Part shown: in pieces, positions 1-7,704 of the stretch
How positions within the stretch are numbered: position 1 is the first letter of the stretch
Layout: every line of letters starts with the position of its first letter
NCBI RefSeq assembly: GCF_900142995.1
Contig: NZ_FRCR01000006.1
Span: 80,001 to 144,000 of the forward strand
DNA from: Caldanaerovirga acetigignens
Lineage (GTDB): Bacteria > Bacillota > Thermosediminibacteria > Thermosediminibacterales > Thermosediminibacteraceae
Direction: 5' to 3'
DNA: 64,000 bases
Made by a program: the position numbers and the translations under genes
The notes under the pieces: generated by a model
Told to the model about the DNA's origin: nothing
The model's input: the letters and a program-made list of their open reading frames with translations, nothing else
The model's database searches: none

Positions 1-797
1 CTTTTTTCCGGAACTACCATTTCCCCCGCTGCTGAAGGCGTAGGTGCCCTTTTGTCAGCAACAAAATCAGCTATAGTGTAATCGGTTTCGTGACCCACTG
101 CCGAAATTATCGGGATCCTAGAACCATATATCGCCCGAGCCACTTTTTCTTCGTTAAAAGTCCACAGTTCTTCTATCGAACCTCCTCCACGGCCCAGGAT
201 TATCACATCTAGATTTACTATCTTATTTAGGTCCTTTATCGCCTCGCAAATTTCATCGGCAGCTTGTTTCCCTTGAACCGATACCGGAGCTATCAGAATA
301 TTCACATTTGGATATCTTCGCCGTATAACCGTTAATAAGTCTCTTATTGCCGCACCGTTTAGGGAAGTTATAATCCCTATATTTTTGGGTAAGAAAGGAA
401 TAGGTTTTTTGGAACTTATATCAAATAGGCCCTCTTTTTTCAATTTTTCCTTCAATTTTTCGTAAGCCAAATAAAGTGCGCCTATTCCGTCGGGCTGCAT
501 ATCGTCTACGTACAACTGATATTCTCCGTTTCTTTCGTACACCGTAACGTAGCCGAAAGCAATTACTTTCATTCCATTTTCCGGCATGAAAGGTAACAAA
601 ATGCTTCGGTTTTTAAACATTACACAACGGATTTGAGCCTTTTCATCTTTTAAAACAAAATATAAGTGACCTGAAAGGTGGTACTTAAAATTTGAAATTT
701 CACCCCGAACATAAACCTGCCTTAATATTTCGTTGGAATCAAACAAATATTTTATCATTCCAGTGAGCTCGCTGACCGTGAGGACAGGCCCATGCAT
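1..797 (-). CDS. xseA: Exodeoxyribonuclease VII large subunit, C-terminus cut by window edge
   Basis: XseA with XseB forms the cytosolic single-strand exonuclease VII that trims DNA ends during repair. About 265 N-terminal residues are present. They carry the OB-fold opening (VLTVSELTGMIK near residue 5, then VRGEISNFK and HLYFVLKD) and the start of the catalytic region with GRGGGSIEELW and SAVGHETDYTIAD. I chose the ATG at 797 because GGAGGA lies 7-8 bases upstream. The gene follows nusB by 17 bases, so it is the distal visible gene of the Asp23-AmaP-DUF2273-nusB unit, as is common in clostridia. The remainder, and probably xseB, lie beyond position 1. Family assignment is secure. Confidence 0.95.
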   Translation of the reverse strand, partial: MHGPVLTVSELTGMIKYLFDSNEILRQVYVRGEISNFKYHLSGHLYFVLKDEKAQIRCVMFKNRSILLPFMPENGMKVIAFGYVTVYERNGEYQLYVDDMQPDGIGALYLAYEKLKEKLKKEGLFDISSKKPIPFLPKNIGIITSLNGAAIRDLLTVIRRRYPNVNILIAPVSVQGKQAADEICEAIKDLNKIVNLDVIILGRGGGSIEELWTFNEEKVARAIYGSRIPIISAVGHETDYTIADFVADKRAPTPSAAGEMVVPEK

Positions 798-814
798 AAC
801 GTCTTCCTCCAGAG

Positions 815-1237
815 TTAGACTGAAAAATTAGGTCGCAATCTTTCTATGTCCCGGGCCACCGCGCCTAAAACTCCGTTTACGAACTGGGGAGATTTTGCAT
901 CCCCATATTTTTTGGCAATTTCTACCGCCTCGTTAATAGAAACGCTCAAAGGGATATCATCACAAAAAAACATCTCGTATATGGCTATTCTCAGTATGTT
1001 TCGGTCTGACACATTAAGGCGTTCCACCCTCCAGTCTATTGAGTAATCATCAATTATATCATCTATTTGCTCTTTTCTTTCAAGTACTCCATTAACCTCA
1101 TTAAGTACGAATACTTTCGCATCTTCGTTTAAAGGTTTATCTACCGCAATTTTAAAAGCTTCCTCTACAGTATTTCCTCCGGCATCTATGGCAAAAAGTA
1201 TTTTAAAACTTAATTCTCTTGCAAGTTTTCTGCTCAA
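815..1237 (-). CDS. nusB: Transcription antitermination factor NusB
   Basis: NusB (140 residues, usual size) binds boxA RNA together with S10/NusE and supports antitermination on rRNA operons. The N-terminus begins SRKLARELSFKILFA, the standard NusB opening. The C-terminal helices carry the motif NEAVEIAKKYG followed by FVNGVLGAV. The start is a TTG at 1237 with GGAGTG upstream, which fixes it despite the non-ATG codon. It sits between the DUF2273 gene and xseA with short gaps, consistent with one operon. Confidence 0.96.
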   Translation of the reverse strand: MSRKLARELSFKILFAIDAGGNTVEEAFKIAVDKPLNEDAKVFVLNEVNGVLERKEQIDDIIDDYSIDWRVERLNVSDRNILRIAIYEMFFCDDIPLSVSINEAVEIAKKYGDAKSPQFVNGVLGAVARDIERLRPNFSV

Positions 1238-1252
1238 GGCTGCTGCACTCCT

Positions 1253-1477
1253 TTACCTGCCTGGCGGTAAAATTTTATCAAGAATATCCCTCAATCCTTC
1301 CTTTTTATCTATGTGTTTGCCAATATAATACCCTAAAAAAGCGCAAAAAACAAGAAAAATGGCTTTTATGACTCCGAAAACTAATATTAAAAGACCTATT
1401 CCAAATCCTATAATAGCACCTATGAGTTTACCCCTGTGATGCTCCCATAATTCCCAAAAAAAGTCCACAATTCTCAC
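1253..1477 (-). CDS. DUF2273 small membrane protein
   Basis: This 74-residue protein has one or two hydrophobic segments (about residues 17-53, with IGAIIGFGIGLLILVFG) and a basic/acidic C-terminal tail ending in KILPPGR. It matches the DUF2273 family, which travels with Asp23 and AmaP in Firmicutes. Its start overlaps the amaP stop by 4 bases (ATGA), which indicates translational coupling. A role in anchoring Asp23-type proteins at the membrane is inferred from the neighbourhood only. Confidence 0.8.
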   Translation of the reverse strand: MRIVDFFWELWEHHRGKLIGAIIGFGIGLLILVFGVIKAIFLVFCAFLGYYIGKHIDKKEGLRDILDKILPPGR

Positions 1478-2013
1478 CCCTTACTGCTTTTTTGTTTTTG
1501 AGGAATTGCGATATTTTCAACCTTAACCTTTATTTCCTTGACTGAAATTCCTGCCATAGATTCTACGTAATCTTTTACCACCTTTTGCAATTCACAAGTA
1601 AGTTCCGGAATTTTGGTGTCAGGAGCCACTATCACATTGAGAACTATGGAAATGGAATCTTCTTTGGGCTTCAATTTAACATTCACGTCTTTCAATCTTT
1701 CAACGTTATTAGCAGCCTTAAGGATTAAATTTTCGACTGCCTTGAAAGAAATGCTAACACTTCCCATTTCACCGTTATTTATCACGCTTTCTGGAATTTT
1801 TCTATTCCTAAAACCGGAAAGTAAAATAAATATACTGCCGACCAAAAATATTCCGGCTACGATACCCATTTCCCAGCGCCCGTAAAAGTATACCAATCTT
1901 GTCCAAAAATAATCCAGTGAAAAAAATTTAATCGAAAATAATATAGCAAGTACAGAAACTACAACCATGGCTAAGCAAATAAAAAACACAATTACCCTCT
2001 CAAATAATCTCAT
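1474..2013 (-). CDS. amaP: Alkaline shock response membrane anchor protein AmaP
   Basis: The 179-residue protein has two N-terminal membrane segments (about residues 7-30 and 50-67). A cytosolic Asp23-like domain follows, with the motif LKPKEDSISIVLNVIVAPD. In Staphylococcus AmaP tethers Asp23 to the membrane. Here it directly follows an Asp23 gene and overlaps DUF2273, giving the usual three-gene set. Start ATG at 2013 lies behind a GGGG-rich ribosome binding site. The physiological role in clostridia is not known; cell-envelope stress is the usual inference. Confidence 0.85.
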   Translation of the reverse strand: MRLFERVIVFFICLAMVVVSVLAILFSIKFFSLDYFWTRLVYFYGRWEMGIVAGIFLVGSIFILLSGFRNRKIPESVINNGEMGSVSISFKAVENLILKAANNVERLKDVNVKLKPKEDSISIVLNVIVAPDTKIPELTCELQKVVKDYVESMAGISVKEIKVKVENIAIPQKQKSSKG

Positions 2014-2040
2014 CGGAATACCCCTTTCAAATGGAAAATT

Positions 2041-2061
2041 AACCCCCTAAAATAGGGGGTT
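2041..2061 (-). terminator. Hairpin between asp23 and amaP (attenuator or weak terminator)
   Basis: A perfect inverted repeat AACCCCCTA / TAGGGGGTT lies immediately after the asp23 stop codon. On the minus strand it is followed only by AATTTTCC, a weak U-tract, so partial termination or transcript processing is more likely than complete termination. It could raise asp23 expression relative to amaP and nusB. Confidence 0.5.
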
Positions 2062-2439
2062 TTATTTCACCTTTGCCTCACCTTCTTTAGACTGCTGACC
2101 AAAATTTACACCTTGCACATGAATATTTACTTCTGTTACTGCAAGCCCCGTCATGTTTTCTATGGCTTTCTTTACGTTTTCCTGAACCTTCCATGCCACT
2201 TCGGGAATACGAACACCGTAATTCACAATTATGTATATGTCCGCTACTACCTCTTTTTCTCCGACCTGAACTTTTACGCCTTTTGACAGATTTTTGCGCC
2301 CCAGCATTTCTGCAATTCCGCCTGCAAAACCTCCGCTCATACCGGCGACTCCTTCAACTTCCGTTGCCGCAAGACCAGCTATTATGCTAACTACTTCGTC
2401 GGTTATCTTTACAGAGCCTTTTCCGTTAGTAGGTTCCAT
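2062..2439 (-). CDS. Asp23/Gls24 family envelope stress protein
   Basis: This protein of 125 residues belongs to the Asp23 (DUF322, YqhY-like) family of abundant cytosolic proteins that associate with the membrane through AmaP. Visible family features are the opening GSVKITDEVVSIIAGLAA, then GVAGMSGG and the C-terminal VNIHVQGVNF. I prefer the ATG at 2439, which is 9 bases after GGAGG, over a GTG at 2448 that overlaps the ribosome binding site. It is the first gene of the unit leading to nusB and xseA, with its own SigA-type promoter upstream. Confidence 0.9.
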   Translation of the reverse strand: MEPTNGKGSVKITDEVVSIIAGLAATEVEGVAGMSGGFAGGIAEMLGRKNLSKGVKVQVGEKEVVADIYIIVNYGVRIPEVAWKVQENVKKAIENMTGLAVTEVNIHVQGVNFGQQSKEGEAKVK

Positions 2440-2493
2440 TAAAAACACCCTCCAATTTCAGCTTTAGTAAACTTTAACCAAAGGAACGATTAA

Positions 2494-2522
2494 ATTATAG
2501 CAAAAATCAGAAGAAATTACAA
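2494..2522 (-). promoter_or_regulatory. SigA-type promoter for asp23-amaP-nusB-xseA
   Basis: Minus-strand TTGTAA, a 17-base spacer and a perfect TATAAT lie between the spoIIIAH stop and asp23. This marks a new transcription unit separate from the sporulation operon. Confidence 0.65.
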
Positions 2523-2531
2523 TTACATCAA

Positions 2532-3071
2532 TTACTTTCTCTCCACAATAGTAATTTTTTCCAAGGAAAGCCCAGTAGTTCTGGTTACTATATCTGTAAT
2601 CTGTGCCACTTCTTTTGTAGAGAGTCCTTCCGATTTTACTATAACATTAGCTGAATCTCCTGAAATAATTATCACCGCATCTTCAAAGCCCTTCGCTTTT
2701 ATCAAGTTTTCGACATTCATTTCTTTTTCTACTTTTTCTGCTAGCGCAATGAGATCTTTTTGAGCTTTTTCCTTAGATTCCTGGCTTGCATTGGGGTTGT
2801 TTATTATTTCGCGCAAATAATCGGCTTCCTGACTCCTTAAACGGTCCCTTTCTAGCCGGTAATCGACGAAAAAGTCTTTTTCGGAGCCATTTTTTGTACT
2901 TACTGATTCACTTATTGAAGGGTTTAAAGATGAAACTTTCTCGGCATCAGGGAGGCTCTTATCTCTATAAATTACTTGGGGGTAATTTTCAGTCATGAGC
3001 AGGTATATTGAAATTATCAGTAACATTATAAAAATACCAATTAGTAAAGCCTTGCGTTTAAACAAAATCAT
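2532..3071 (-). CDS. spoIIIAH: Stage III sporulation protein AH
   Basis: SpoIIIAH is the mother-cell membrane protein that pairs with forespore SpoIIQ (or its clostridial substitute) to form the channel connecting the two compartments. It has one N-terminal membrane segment (about residues 8-25), a Q/E/K-rich linker and a C-terminal YscJ/FliF-like ring domain with GFEDAVIIISGDSANVIVK. I chose the ATG at 3071, 7 bases after GGGAG, giving 179 residues. An ATG at 3089 overlapping the spoIIIAG stop is less likely. It is the last gene of the spoIIIA operon. Confidence 0.93.
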   Translation of the reverse strand: MILFKRKALLIGIFIMLLIISIYLLMTENYPQVIYRDKSLPDAEKVSSLNPSISESVSTKNGSEKDFFVDYRLERDRLRSQEADYLREIINNPNASQESKEKAQKDLIALAEKVEKEMNVENLIKAKGFEDAVIIISGDSANVIVKSEGLSTKEVAQITDIVTRTTGLSLEKITIVERK

Positions 3072-3085
3072 AAATTCACTCCCTT

Positions 3086-3685
3086 TCATTTTGAAAATGG
3101 TAAAACCTTTATTTTATAAAGAGGGATACCTAATAAAGTAGATGTGGCTTTTGTTATCCTATCTACTATTTGAGAGGAATTTCCTCCCTCGGCTACTATC
3201 AAAACTCCCTTTACCGTTGGTTCTATTTTTTTTACTAATAGAGGCTCTTCTTTGCCTCCTTTATTGAGAAGGACTACTTGCTTGTTTGCCTGAATTTCTG
3301 TAATTGACCTGACACCTCCTTCGCTGTCGTTTTCCTCGGTAACTCTTTTATTGTCAATCGAGTTATAGGCTGGTTCAACATATCCCTCACTTTCGAGTGT
3401 AACCATAACTTTAACCCTCCCCGCGCCTTCTATTTGAGACAAAATTTGCTCTAATCTTTTTTCTATTACTGACTGAAAAAGTTGTATGTCGTTATCTGAA
3501 ACTAAATCATCTTTGGATTCCACGGGACTTAATTCTGCCCTATCCAACACTTTTTCCTGCGATGTAATTTTAGCAAAAGATAGCATTAAGAGCCCCATCA
3601 ACCCTATGATTATTAAAAAACTAACAGAGTTATGTTTATTTTTTTTGAACATGTTTATATAATTTTTTATAATTTCGCTTTCCAT
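3086..3685 (-). CDS. spoIIIAG: Stage III sporulation protein AG
   Basis: SpoIIIAG (199 residues) is the single-pass protein that forms the large ring of the SpoIIIA-SpoIIQ channel. A membrane segment lies at about residues 22-40. The ring-building motif follows with LEQILSQIEGAGRVKVMVTL, and later VKGVLIVAEGG and LGIPLYKIKVLP. Its stop shares ATGA with an upstream in-frame ATG of spoIIIAH, and its start shares one base with the spoIIIAF stop. Confidence 0.94.
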   Translation of the reverse strand: MESEIIKNYINMFKKNKHNSVSFLIIIGLMGLLMLSFAKITSQEKVLDRAELSPVESKDDLVSDNDIQLFQSVIEKRLEQILSQIEGAGRVKVMVTLESEGYVEPAYNSIDNKRVTEENDSEGGVRSITEIQANKQVVLLNKGGKEEPLLVKKIEPTVKGVLIVAEGGNSSQIVDRITKATSTLLGIPLYKIKVLPFSK

Positions 3686-4275
3686 TAATTTCCCTCCATT
3701 TCTACTGAAATGTTTGTTTCGGGAATTTCATAAAAAGCGCTCAAATATTCTTTTATTTTTTTGATTTCATCTTTCATCGAATTATTATTCGGAATATTAC
3801 TAGGCTGCGAATCTAGGCTTACAAATACTTTTTCCACATTTTTAGGATGTCGTATAGACTCTTTATTAATTACTAGGTGAATTTCTTTAATACTCCCGTC
3901 TTGGTTTAATTTAACATCTGTTTTGCAAACCGCAAGAGAGGTAATTTGTTTAAGCTGTCGAACGAGTTTTTTTTCAAGCTCTTTCTCAAATAATTCCAAT
4001 GCCATTTTAATATGTTCTTGTTTTAATTTTTCTGCCTGATTAGAAATTGAATCCTCATTAAGGTATACCATGGCTTTTAATTGTATACCATCAAAAAATT
4101 TATCGGCTTTTAGAAGTGATATTATCGGATTTAATATAGCAATTATCACAATTATCCCCAAGGTAACTTTTATATATTTTCGCAACTCGTTGCTGGGCAT
4201 GAGTAATTCCACAAACAATGTAAAGATTACAACTAAAATTACCTGTTTAATCCACGAACTTAAACCGGCAACCAC
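3685..4275 (-). CDS. spoIIIAF: Stage III sporulation protein AF
   Basis: SpoIIIAF (196 residues) has two N-terminal membrane segments: about residues 8-25, and 33-53 with IKVTLGIIVIIAILNPI, the family signature. A soluble alpha/beta domain facing the intermembrane space follows. It is part of the channel complex needed to keep the forespore metabolically active. It abuts spoIIIAE by 4 bases and spoIIIAG by one shared base. The assignment rests on position, topology and the N-terminal signature; the C-terminal domain is poorly conserved in this family. Confidence 0.92.
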   Translation of the reverse strand: MVAGLSSWIKQVILVVIFTLFVELLMPSNELRKYIKVTLGIIVIIAILNPIISLLKADKFFDGIQLKAMVYLNEDSISNQAEKLKQEHIKMALELFEKELEKKLVRQLKQITSLAVCKTDVKLNQDGSIKEIHLVINKESIRHPKNVEKVFVSLDSQPSNIPNNNSMKDEIKKIKEYLSAFYEIPETNISVEMEGN

Positions 4276-4279
4276 AACA

Positions 4280-5437
4280 TCACCTCAGCATAATCGAAAA
4301 ATTTCCTGCGGCTAACACAATCGTTATAGCGATGAAGAACATCATGGATACCGATGCAACGGAAATAAATACAAGAGTCAACGAATTGCCTATATCGTTT
4401 AAACATCTTACCATTGCATCTTCACCGACTGGCTGTATGATTGCTGCGCTCAAACGGTATATGAAAATAATCGATAAGATTTTTATCACAGGAAAAATTG
4501 TTATTAGAAATAATGTCAACAATCCAATTAATCCTATTGTATTTTTCAATATAATCGAATAGCCCACTACTGCATCTAATGCATCGGAAAATATGCCTCC
4601 AACGATAGGCATAAAATTTTTCGATGCGAACTTTGCCGTCCTTATAGTTATCCCGTCAACAGTAGCAGCCGTCGCCCCTTGGACTACCATTATACCTAAA
4701 AAAACACTCAAAAAAAGCCCTATCAAAAATACACACAACTGCTTCAATAGATGTGCGAGCTGGGAAACGTGAAAACTGTCGGTAATATTATTAACCAAGC
4801 TCAAGACAGAAATCAAAAAAATTACAGGAAGAATTATGTCTTTAAACCATGTGCTTGCAGCGGTAATCCCAATGAAAATGATAGGATTAAATACACTTGC
4901 TGAAGTTATTCCTCCAACTGCAGCAAGTAAAGTAAATACTGTTGGCATTATGGCTTGCACAAATGAAACCATTTTATTTATCGCTTCTTGCCCTGTTTCA
5001 ATGGCAATCGTAAAACTCTGAATAGCTAATAACACCAAAACTAATAAAACCGCGCTGTAAGCCATTTTCCCTATATTATCTTTTTCAAATCCATAATAAA
5101 GATTTTTTAAAACAGAGCTAATCAAAGAAAGTGCAATCAATTTTACAAGTAAACTGTAATTTGCCGTGATTTCATGAAATATATACCGCATTATCCCTTC
5201 AAATAAAGATTTAAAATCGATGTTTTGATCTTTCTTAGGTGAATTCAAAAGATCTTTTAAATCACCTAAATAAAAATAACTCCCGTATTCACGGTTGAAT
5301 TCGTTTATAAACTCGTTAATTTCTCTTATATCAAGGTCTTCCAACTGATTCTCTATATTATTAGCAGCAAAAGCCATTTGTTGAGTTATCAGCAAAATTA
5401 ACAAAAGCCAAGGTAAAGCTCTTCTCAAAACAATCAC
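4280..5437 (-). CDS. spoIIIAE: Stage III sporulation protein AE
   Basis: SpoIIIAE (385 residues, usual length) is a polytopic protein with a signal-like N-terminus, about seven membrane segments and homology to ABC-type permeases. Diagnostic stretches are SLLVKLIALSLISSVLKNL, the GATAATVDGITIRTAKFASK region and NFMPIVGGIFSDALDAVVG. It is thought to be the membrane core of the SpoIIIA complex. The start ATG at 5437 lies behind a modest ribosome binding site, 4 bases after spoIIIAD. Confidence 0.95.
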   Translation of the reverse strand: MIVLRRALPWLLLILLITQQMAFAANNIENQLEDLDIREINEFINEFNREYGSYFYLGDLKDLLNSPKKDQNIDFKSLFEGIMRYIFHEITANYSLLVKLIALSLISSVLKNLYYGFEKDNIGKMAYSAVLLVLVLLAIQSFTIAIETGQEAINKMVSFVQAIMPTVFTLLAAVGGITSASVFNPIIFIGITAASTWFKDIILPVIFLISVLSLVNNITDSFHVSQLAHLLKQLCVFLIGLFLSVFLGIMVVQGATAATVDGITIRTAKFASKNFMPIVGGIFSDALDAVVGYSIILKNTIGLIGLLTLFLITIFPVIKILSIIFIYRLSAAIIQPVGEDAMVRCLNDIGNSLTLVFISVASVSMMFFIAITIVLAAGNFSIMLR

Positions 5438-5441
5438 CTTT

Positions 5442-5828
5442 TCAATGGAGAATTTTCAACAAAAGTTCAAGAACCGACATGAGGATCGGTATTGAAAGAA
5501 GCATAATTATAATTTTTGCGGCAAATTCTATTTTCGTAGCTATGGAGGATGAACCTGCATCCCTGCAAATTTGAGCTCCAAATTCTGCTACGTAAGCAAT
5601 ACCTATGATTTTAAGTATTGCACTTAAATAGATAAAGTCTATATTTGCCCTCGCCGCCATATTTTGTAGAAGACTTAGGACAGTGGCAATTTTGTTTAGC
5701 ATCAAAAGAAAAACAAAAATCCCCGCTATTATGCTAATAAGTAAGGCTATTTCAGGCCTTTCTTCCCTCAATAATACTACAAAAACGGCTGTTATCAAGC
5801 CAATTCCAACAATTTGTACAATTTCCAT
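5442..5828 (-). CDS. spoIIIAD: Stage III sporulation protein AD
   Basis: SpoIIIAD (128 residues) is a small membrane protein with four predicted hydrophobic segments. It carries the family motif LLREERPEIALLISI near residue 20 and YVAEFGAQICRDAG near residue 80. Together with SpoIIIAC it is the likely membrane platform of the channel. It follows spoIIIAC by 12 bases and precedes spoIIIAE by 4. Confidence 0.95.
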   Translation of the reverse strand: MEIVQIVGIGLITAVFVVLLREERPEIALLISIIAGIFVFLLMLNKIATVLSLLQNMAARANIDFIYLSAILKIIGIAYVAEFGAQICRDAGSSSIATKIEFAAKIIIMLLSIPILMSVLELLLKILH

Positions 5829-5840
5829 GTCTCCATCTCC

Positions 5841-6038
5841 TCAATACAAGTGGAAGATTGATTTTACATTGTCAAAAAGTCTGCTTATCATCTGGATGAC
5901 CATCATGAGCACTATTACTACCCCTACGAGAGTAGTCATTTGGGCTTGTTCTTTTCGTCCAGCTTCATCGAGGACTTTGCTTAAAATCGAGATAACTATA
6001 CCAATCCCCGCTATCTTAAATAGAACGTCTACGTCCAT
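5841..6038 (-). CDS. spoIIIAC: Stage III sporulation protein AC
   Basis: SpoIIIAC is a 65-residue protein with two membrane helices: residues about 4-22, and 32-52 with TLVGVVIVLMMVIQMI. The family signature LDEAGRKEQAQ lies in the loop between them. Its size is exactly that expected. GAGAGGTG precedes the ATG at 6038. It is paralogous to the first half of SpoIIIAD next door. Confidence 0.95.
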   Translation of the reverse strand: MDVDVLFKIAGIGIVISILSKVLDEAGRKEQAQMTTLVGVVIVLMMVIQMISRLFDNVKSIFHLY

Positions 6039-6068
6039 ATAATGACACCTCTCAAAATAATCTGGGGG

Positions 6069-6587
6069 TTAATACAGCAATAAGACCAGCATCAGACCAG
6101 TTAATACGCCTAAATATTTCCACAATTTTTCGTTTTTCCTTTTTTCTTCCAGAGCCAAATTTTCCTGTTGCTTCAATTGTGACAATGTCAGCTTTAAATT
6201 TCTTATCTGATCTTCCTTATCTGAGGAACCAAGGTACTTGCCAAAAGAAGTTAGTATTTCATAGTCAGAATCGTTTAATGGAATTTGAGATTTGAACTCA
6301 TTAAGCGACATTTCCCAAGCTTCAGAAGCCGTATATCCTTCCATTGAAAGTAAAAGTTGACGGACTTTTCTTAAAAACATAGAAGTAGTTGGATCGCACC
6401 TTTTGCTTATATTGTTTAAAGCCTCCGGTAGGGGGGATTGACCGAAATCAATTTCCGTTTCCAGCATGGATAAGGCTGTTTGAAAGTTTCGCAAAGCTTT
6501 AGGCCTGTGTTGGTAATATCCCGCCATAATAAGCCCTATCATCGTGCAAGAAAAAATCACCAATGCACTTCCTATTAACTTTAACAT
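6069..6587 (-). CDS. spoIIIAB: Stage III sporulation protein AB
   Basis: SpoIIIAB (172 residues) has an N-terminal membrane segment (MLKLIGSALVIFSCTMIG), a GspF-like helical domain with FQTALSMLETEIDFGQSPLPEAL after trimming of the signal, and a C-terminal membrane anchor ending GLMLVLLLY. I chose the ATG at 6587, behind GGGGGAAG. Earlier in-frame starts would add a charged tail unlike the family. The first 89 bases overlap the 3' end of spoIIIAA in another frame. Confidence 0.93.
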   Translation of the reverse strand: MLKLIGSALVIFSCTMIGLIMAGYYQHRPKALRNFQTALSMLETEIDFGQSPLPEALNNISKRCDPTTSMFLRKVRQLLLSMEGYTASEAWEMSLNEFKSQIPLNDSDYEILTSFGKYLGSSDKEDQIRNLKLTLSQLKQQENLALEEKRKNEKLWKYLGVLTGLMLVLLLY

Positions 6588-7602
6588 TTTTTTCTTCCCC
6601 CTTTTCGTTCCGTTCGTATATAACTCTAAAATCTTTACCCTCAACCACTTTTTCTAACGTGCCTATTCCGTCGCTGAACCCCAAAACAAGATACCTATCG
6701 AAGAATTGGTTTTCTATTAATTTCCGTATGGTAGGCCTTCTTTTCAAATCTTCTAAATCTGTGCCATGGGCAGTCGTTAACAGTTTGACTCCCGTATTTA
6801 TTGCCTCTTCCAAAGCCTCCACATCTTCAGACCTTCCAATCTCGTCGGTAGCTATTATTTCTGGAGACATAGACCTTAGAAGCATCATAATTCCTAATGC
6901 CTTCGGGCATCTATCAAGGACATCTGTGCGTATTCCTACATCATTTTGAGGCACTCCTTCGTAACAACAAGCTATTTCAGATCGCTCATCGACTAATCCG
7001 ACCTTAAAACCTTTATAGCCCAGTTTAGAATTTCCAGAACTGAGCTGCCTTATTAAATCCCTCAGTAAAGTCGTTTTTCCCGCTTTAGGCGGCGAAATTA
7101 TCATCGTATTTAAAAACTCGCCTTTTTCATTCAATACAAATGGAATTATTTTGTCCGCAGCACCCAAAATTTCCCTTGCAATTCTTATATTAAATCCGGA
7201 TATATGTTTAATCGTTTTGATTTTCCCTGCTTCCACCACTATTTTGCCAACGATTCCTACTCGATGGCCTCCTTTCAATGTAATAAAGCCGTTTTTTATC
7301 TCTTCCTCCCAGGCATAAATAGAACTTTGGCTAATTAATTGCAGAGTCTTTTCCGCATCGTTATCGTTCACAATATATGCATTGTCTGGGTTATCAGTAA
7401 TGGAACCATCTGGCGCCAACATGTAATCATTTCTTCCTTCGACCACCATAAGTGGTTTCCGCCGACGCAGTCTTACCTCTTCAACCTTTTCTAATCTTTC
7501 AGGCGGTAGTTTGAAAAATACGCTTCTTATTGTCAAGGGAAGTATGGGCGCTATGTGTTTTTCTAGGACTTCCAATGGATTTTTTTCTCTTTGCTCTTGC
7601 AA
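6499..7602 (-). CDS. spoIIIAA: Stage III sporulation protein AA (secretion-type ATPase)
   Basis: SpoIIIAA is the RecA-like, type II/IV-secretion-type ATPase of the SpoIIIA complex and the first gene of its operon. The Walker A motif is PKAGKTTLL near residue 173. A DERSEIACCYEGVPQND block and the Walker B region IIATDEIG follow. Start is a TTG at 7602, 9 bases after AGGAGG. At 367 residues it is longer than the roughly 310-330 typical of the family. The extra C-terminal tail (ending ILPTQA) is encoded inside spoIIIAB in another frame. A candidate SigE promoter precedes it. Confidence 0.95.
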   Translation of the reverse strand: MQEQREKNPLEVLEKHIAPILPLTIRSVFFKLPPERLEKVEEVRLRRRKPLMVVEGRNDYMLAPDGSITDNPDNAYIVNDNDAEKTLQLISQSSIYAWEEEIKNGFITLKGGHRVGIVGKIVVEAGKIKTIKHISGFNIRIAREILGAADKIIPFVLNEKGEFLNTMIISPPKAGKTTLLRDLIRQLSSGNSKLGYKGFKVGLVDERSEIACCYEGVPQNDVGIRTDVLDRCPKALGIMMLLRSMSPEIIATDEIGRSEDVEALEEAINTGVKLLTTAHGTDLEDLKRRPTIRKLIENQFFDRYLVLGFSDGIGTLEKVVEGKDFRVIYERNEKGEEKNVKVNRKCIGDFFLHDDRAYYGGILPTQA

Positions 7603-7624
7603 ACTCTTGTCCCTCCTTTTTTAA

Positions 7625-7653
7625 TTTATATTTTCTTGATACTTACAATATGA
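7625..7653 (-). promoter_or_regulatory. Candidate SigE promoter of the spoIIIA operon
   Basis: The minus strand shows TCATATT (fits the SigE -35 KMATATT exactly), a 14-base spacer and AATATAAA (5 of 8 matches to CATACAMT). It lies between the upstream terminator and the spoIIIAA ribosome binding site. SigE control of spoIIIA is established in Bacillus; its use here is inferred from this match. Confidence 0.55.
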
Positions 7654-7662
7654 CTGTAAAAC

Positions 7663-7691
7663 ATAAAAAAAAGAGGGCTTTTTACCCTCTT
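7663..7691 (-). terminator. Rho-independent terminator after the efp operon
   Basis: On the minus strand AAGAGGG and CCCTCTT form a stem with a 7-base loop, followed directly by a run of eight T. It separates the pepQ-efp-CD1247-like unit from spoIIIA. Confidence 0.85.
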
Positions 7692-7704
7692 TGCTCTTCA
7701 ACCG

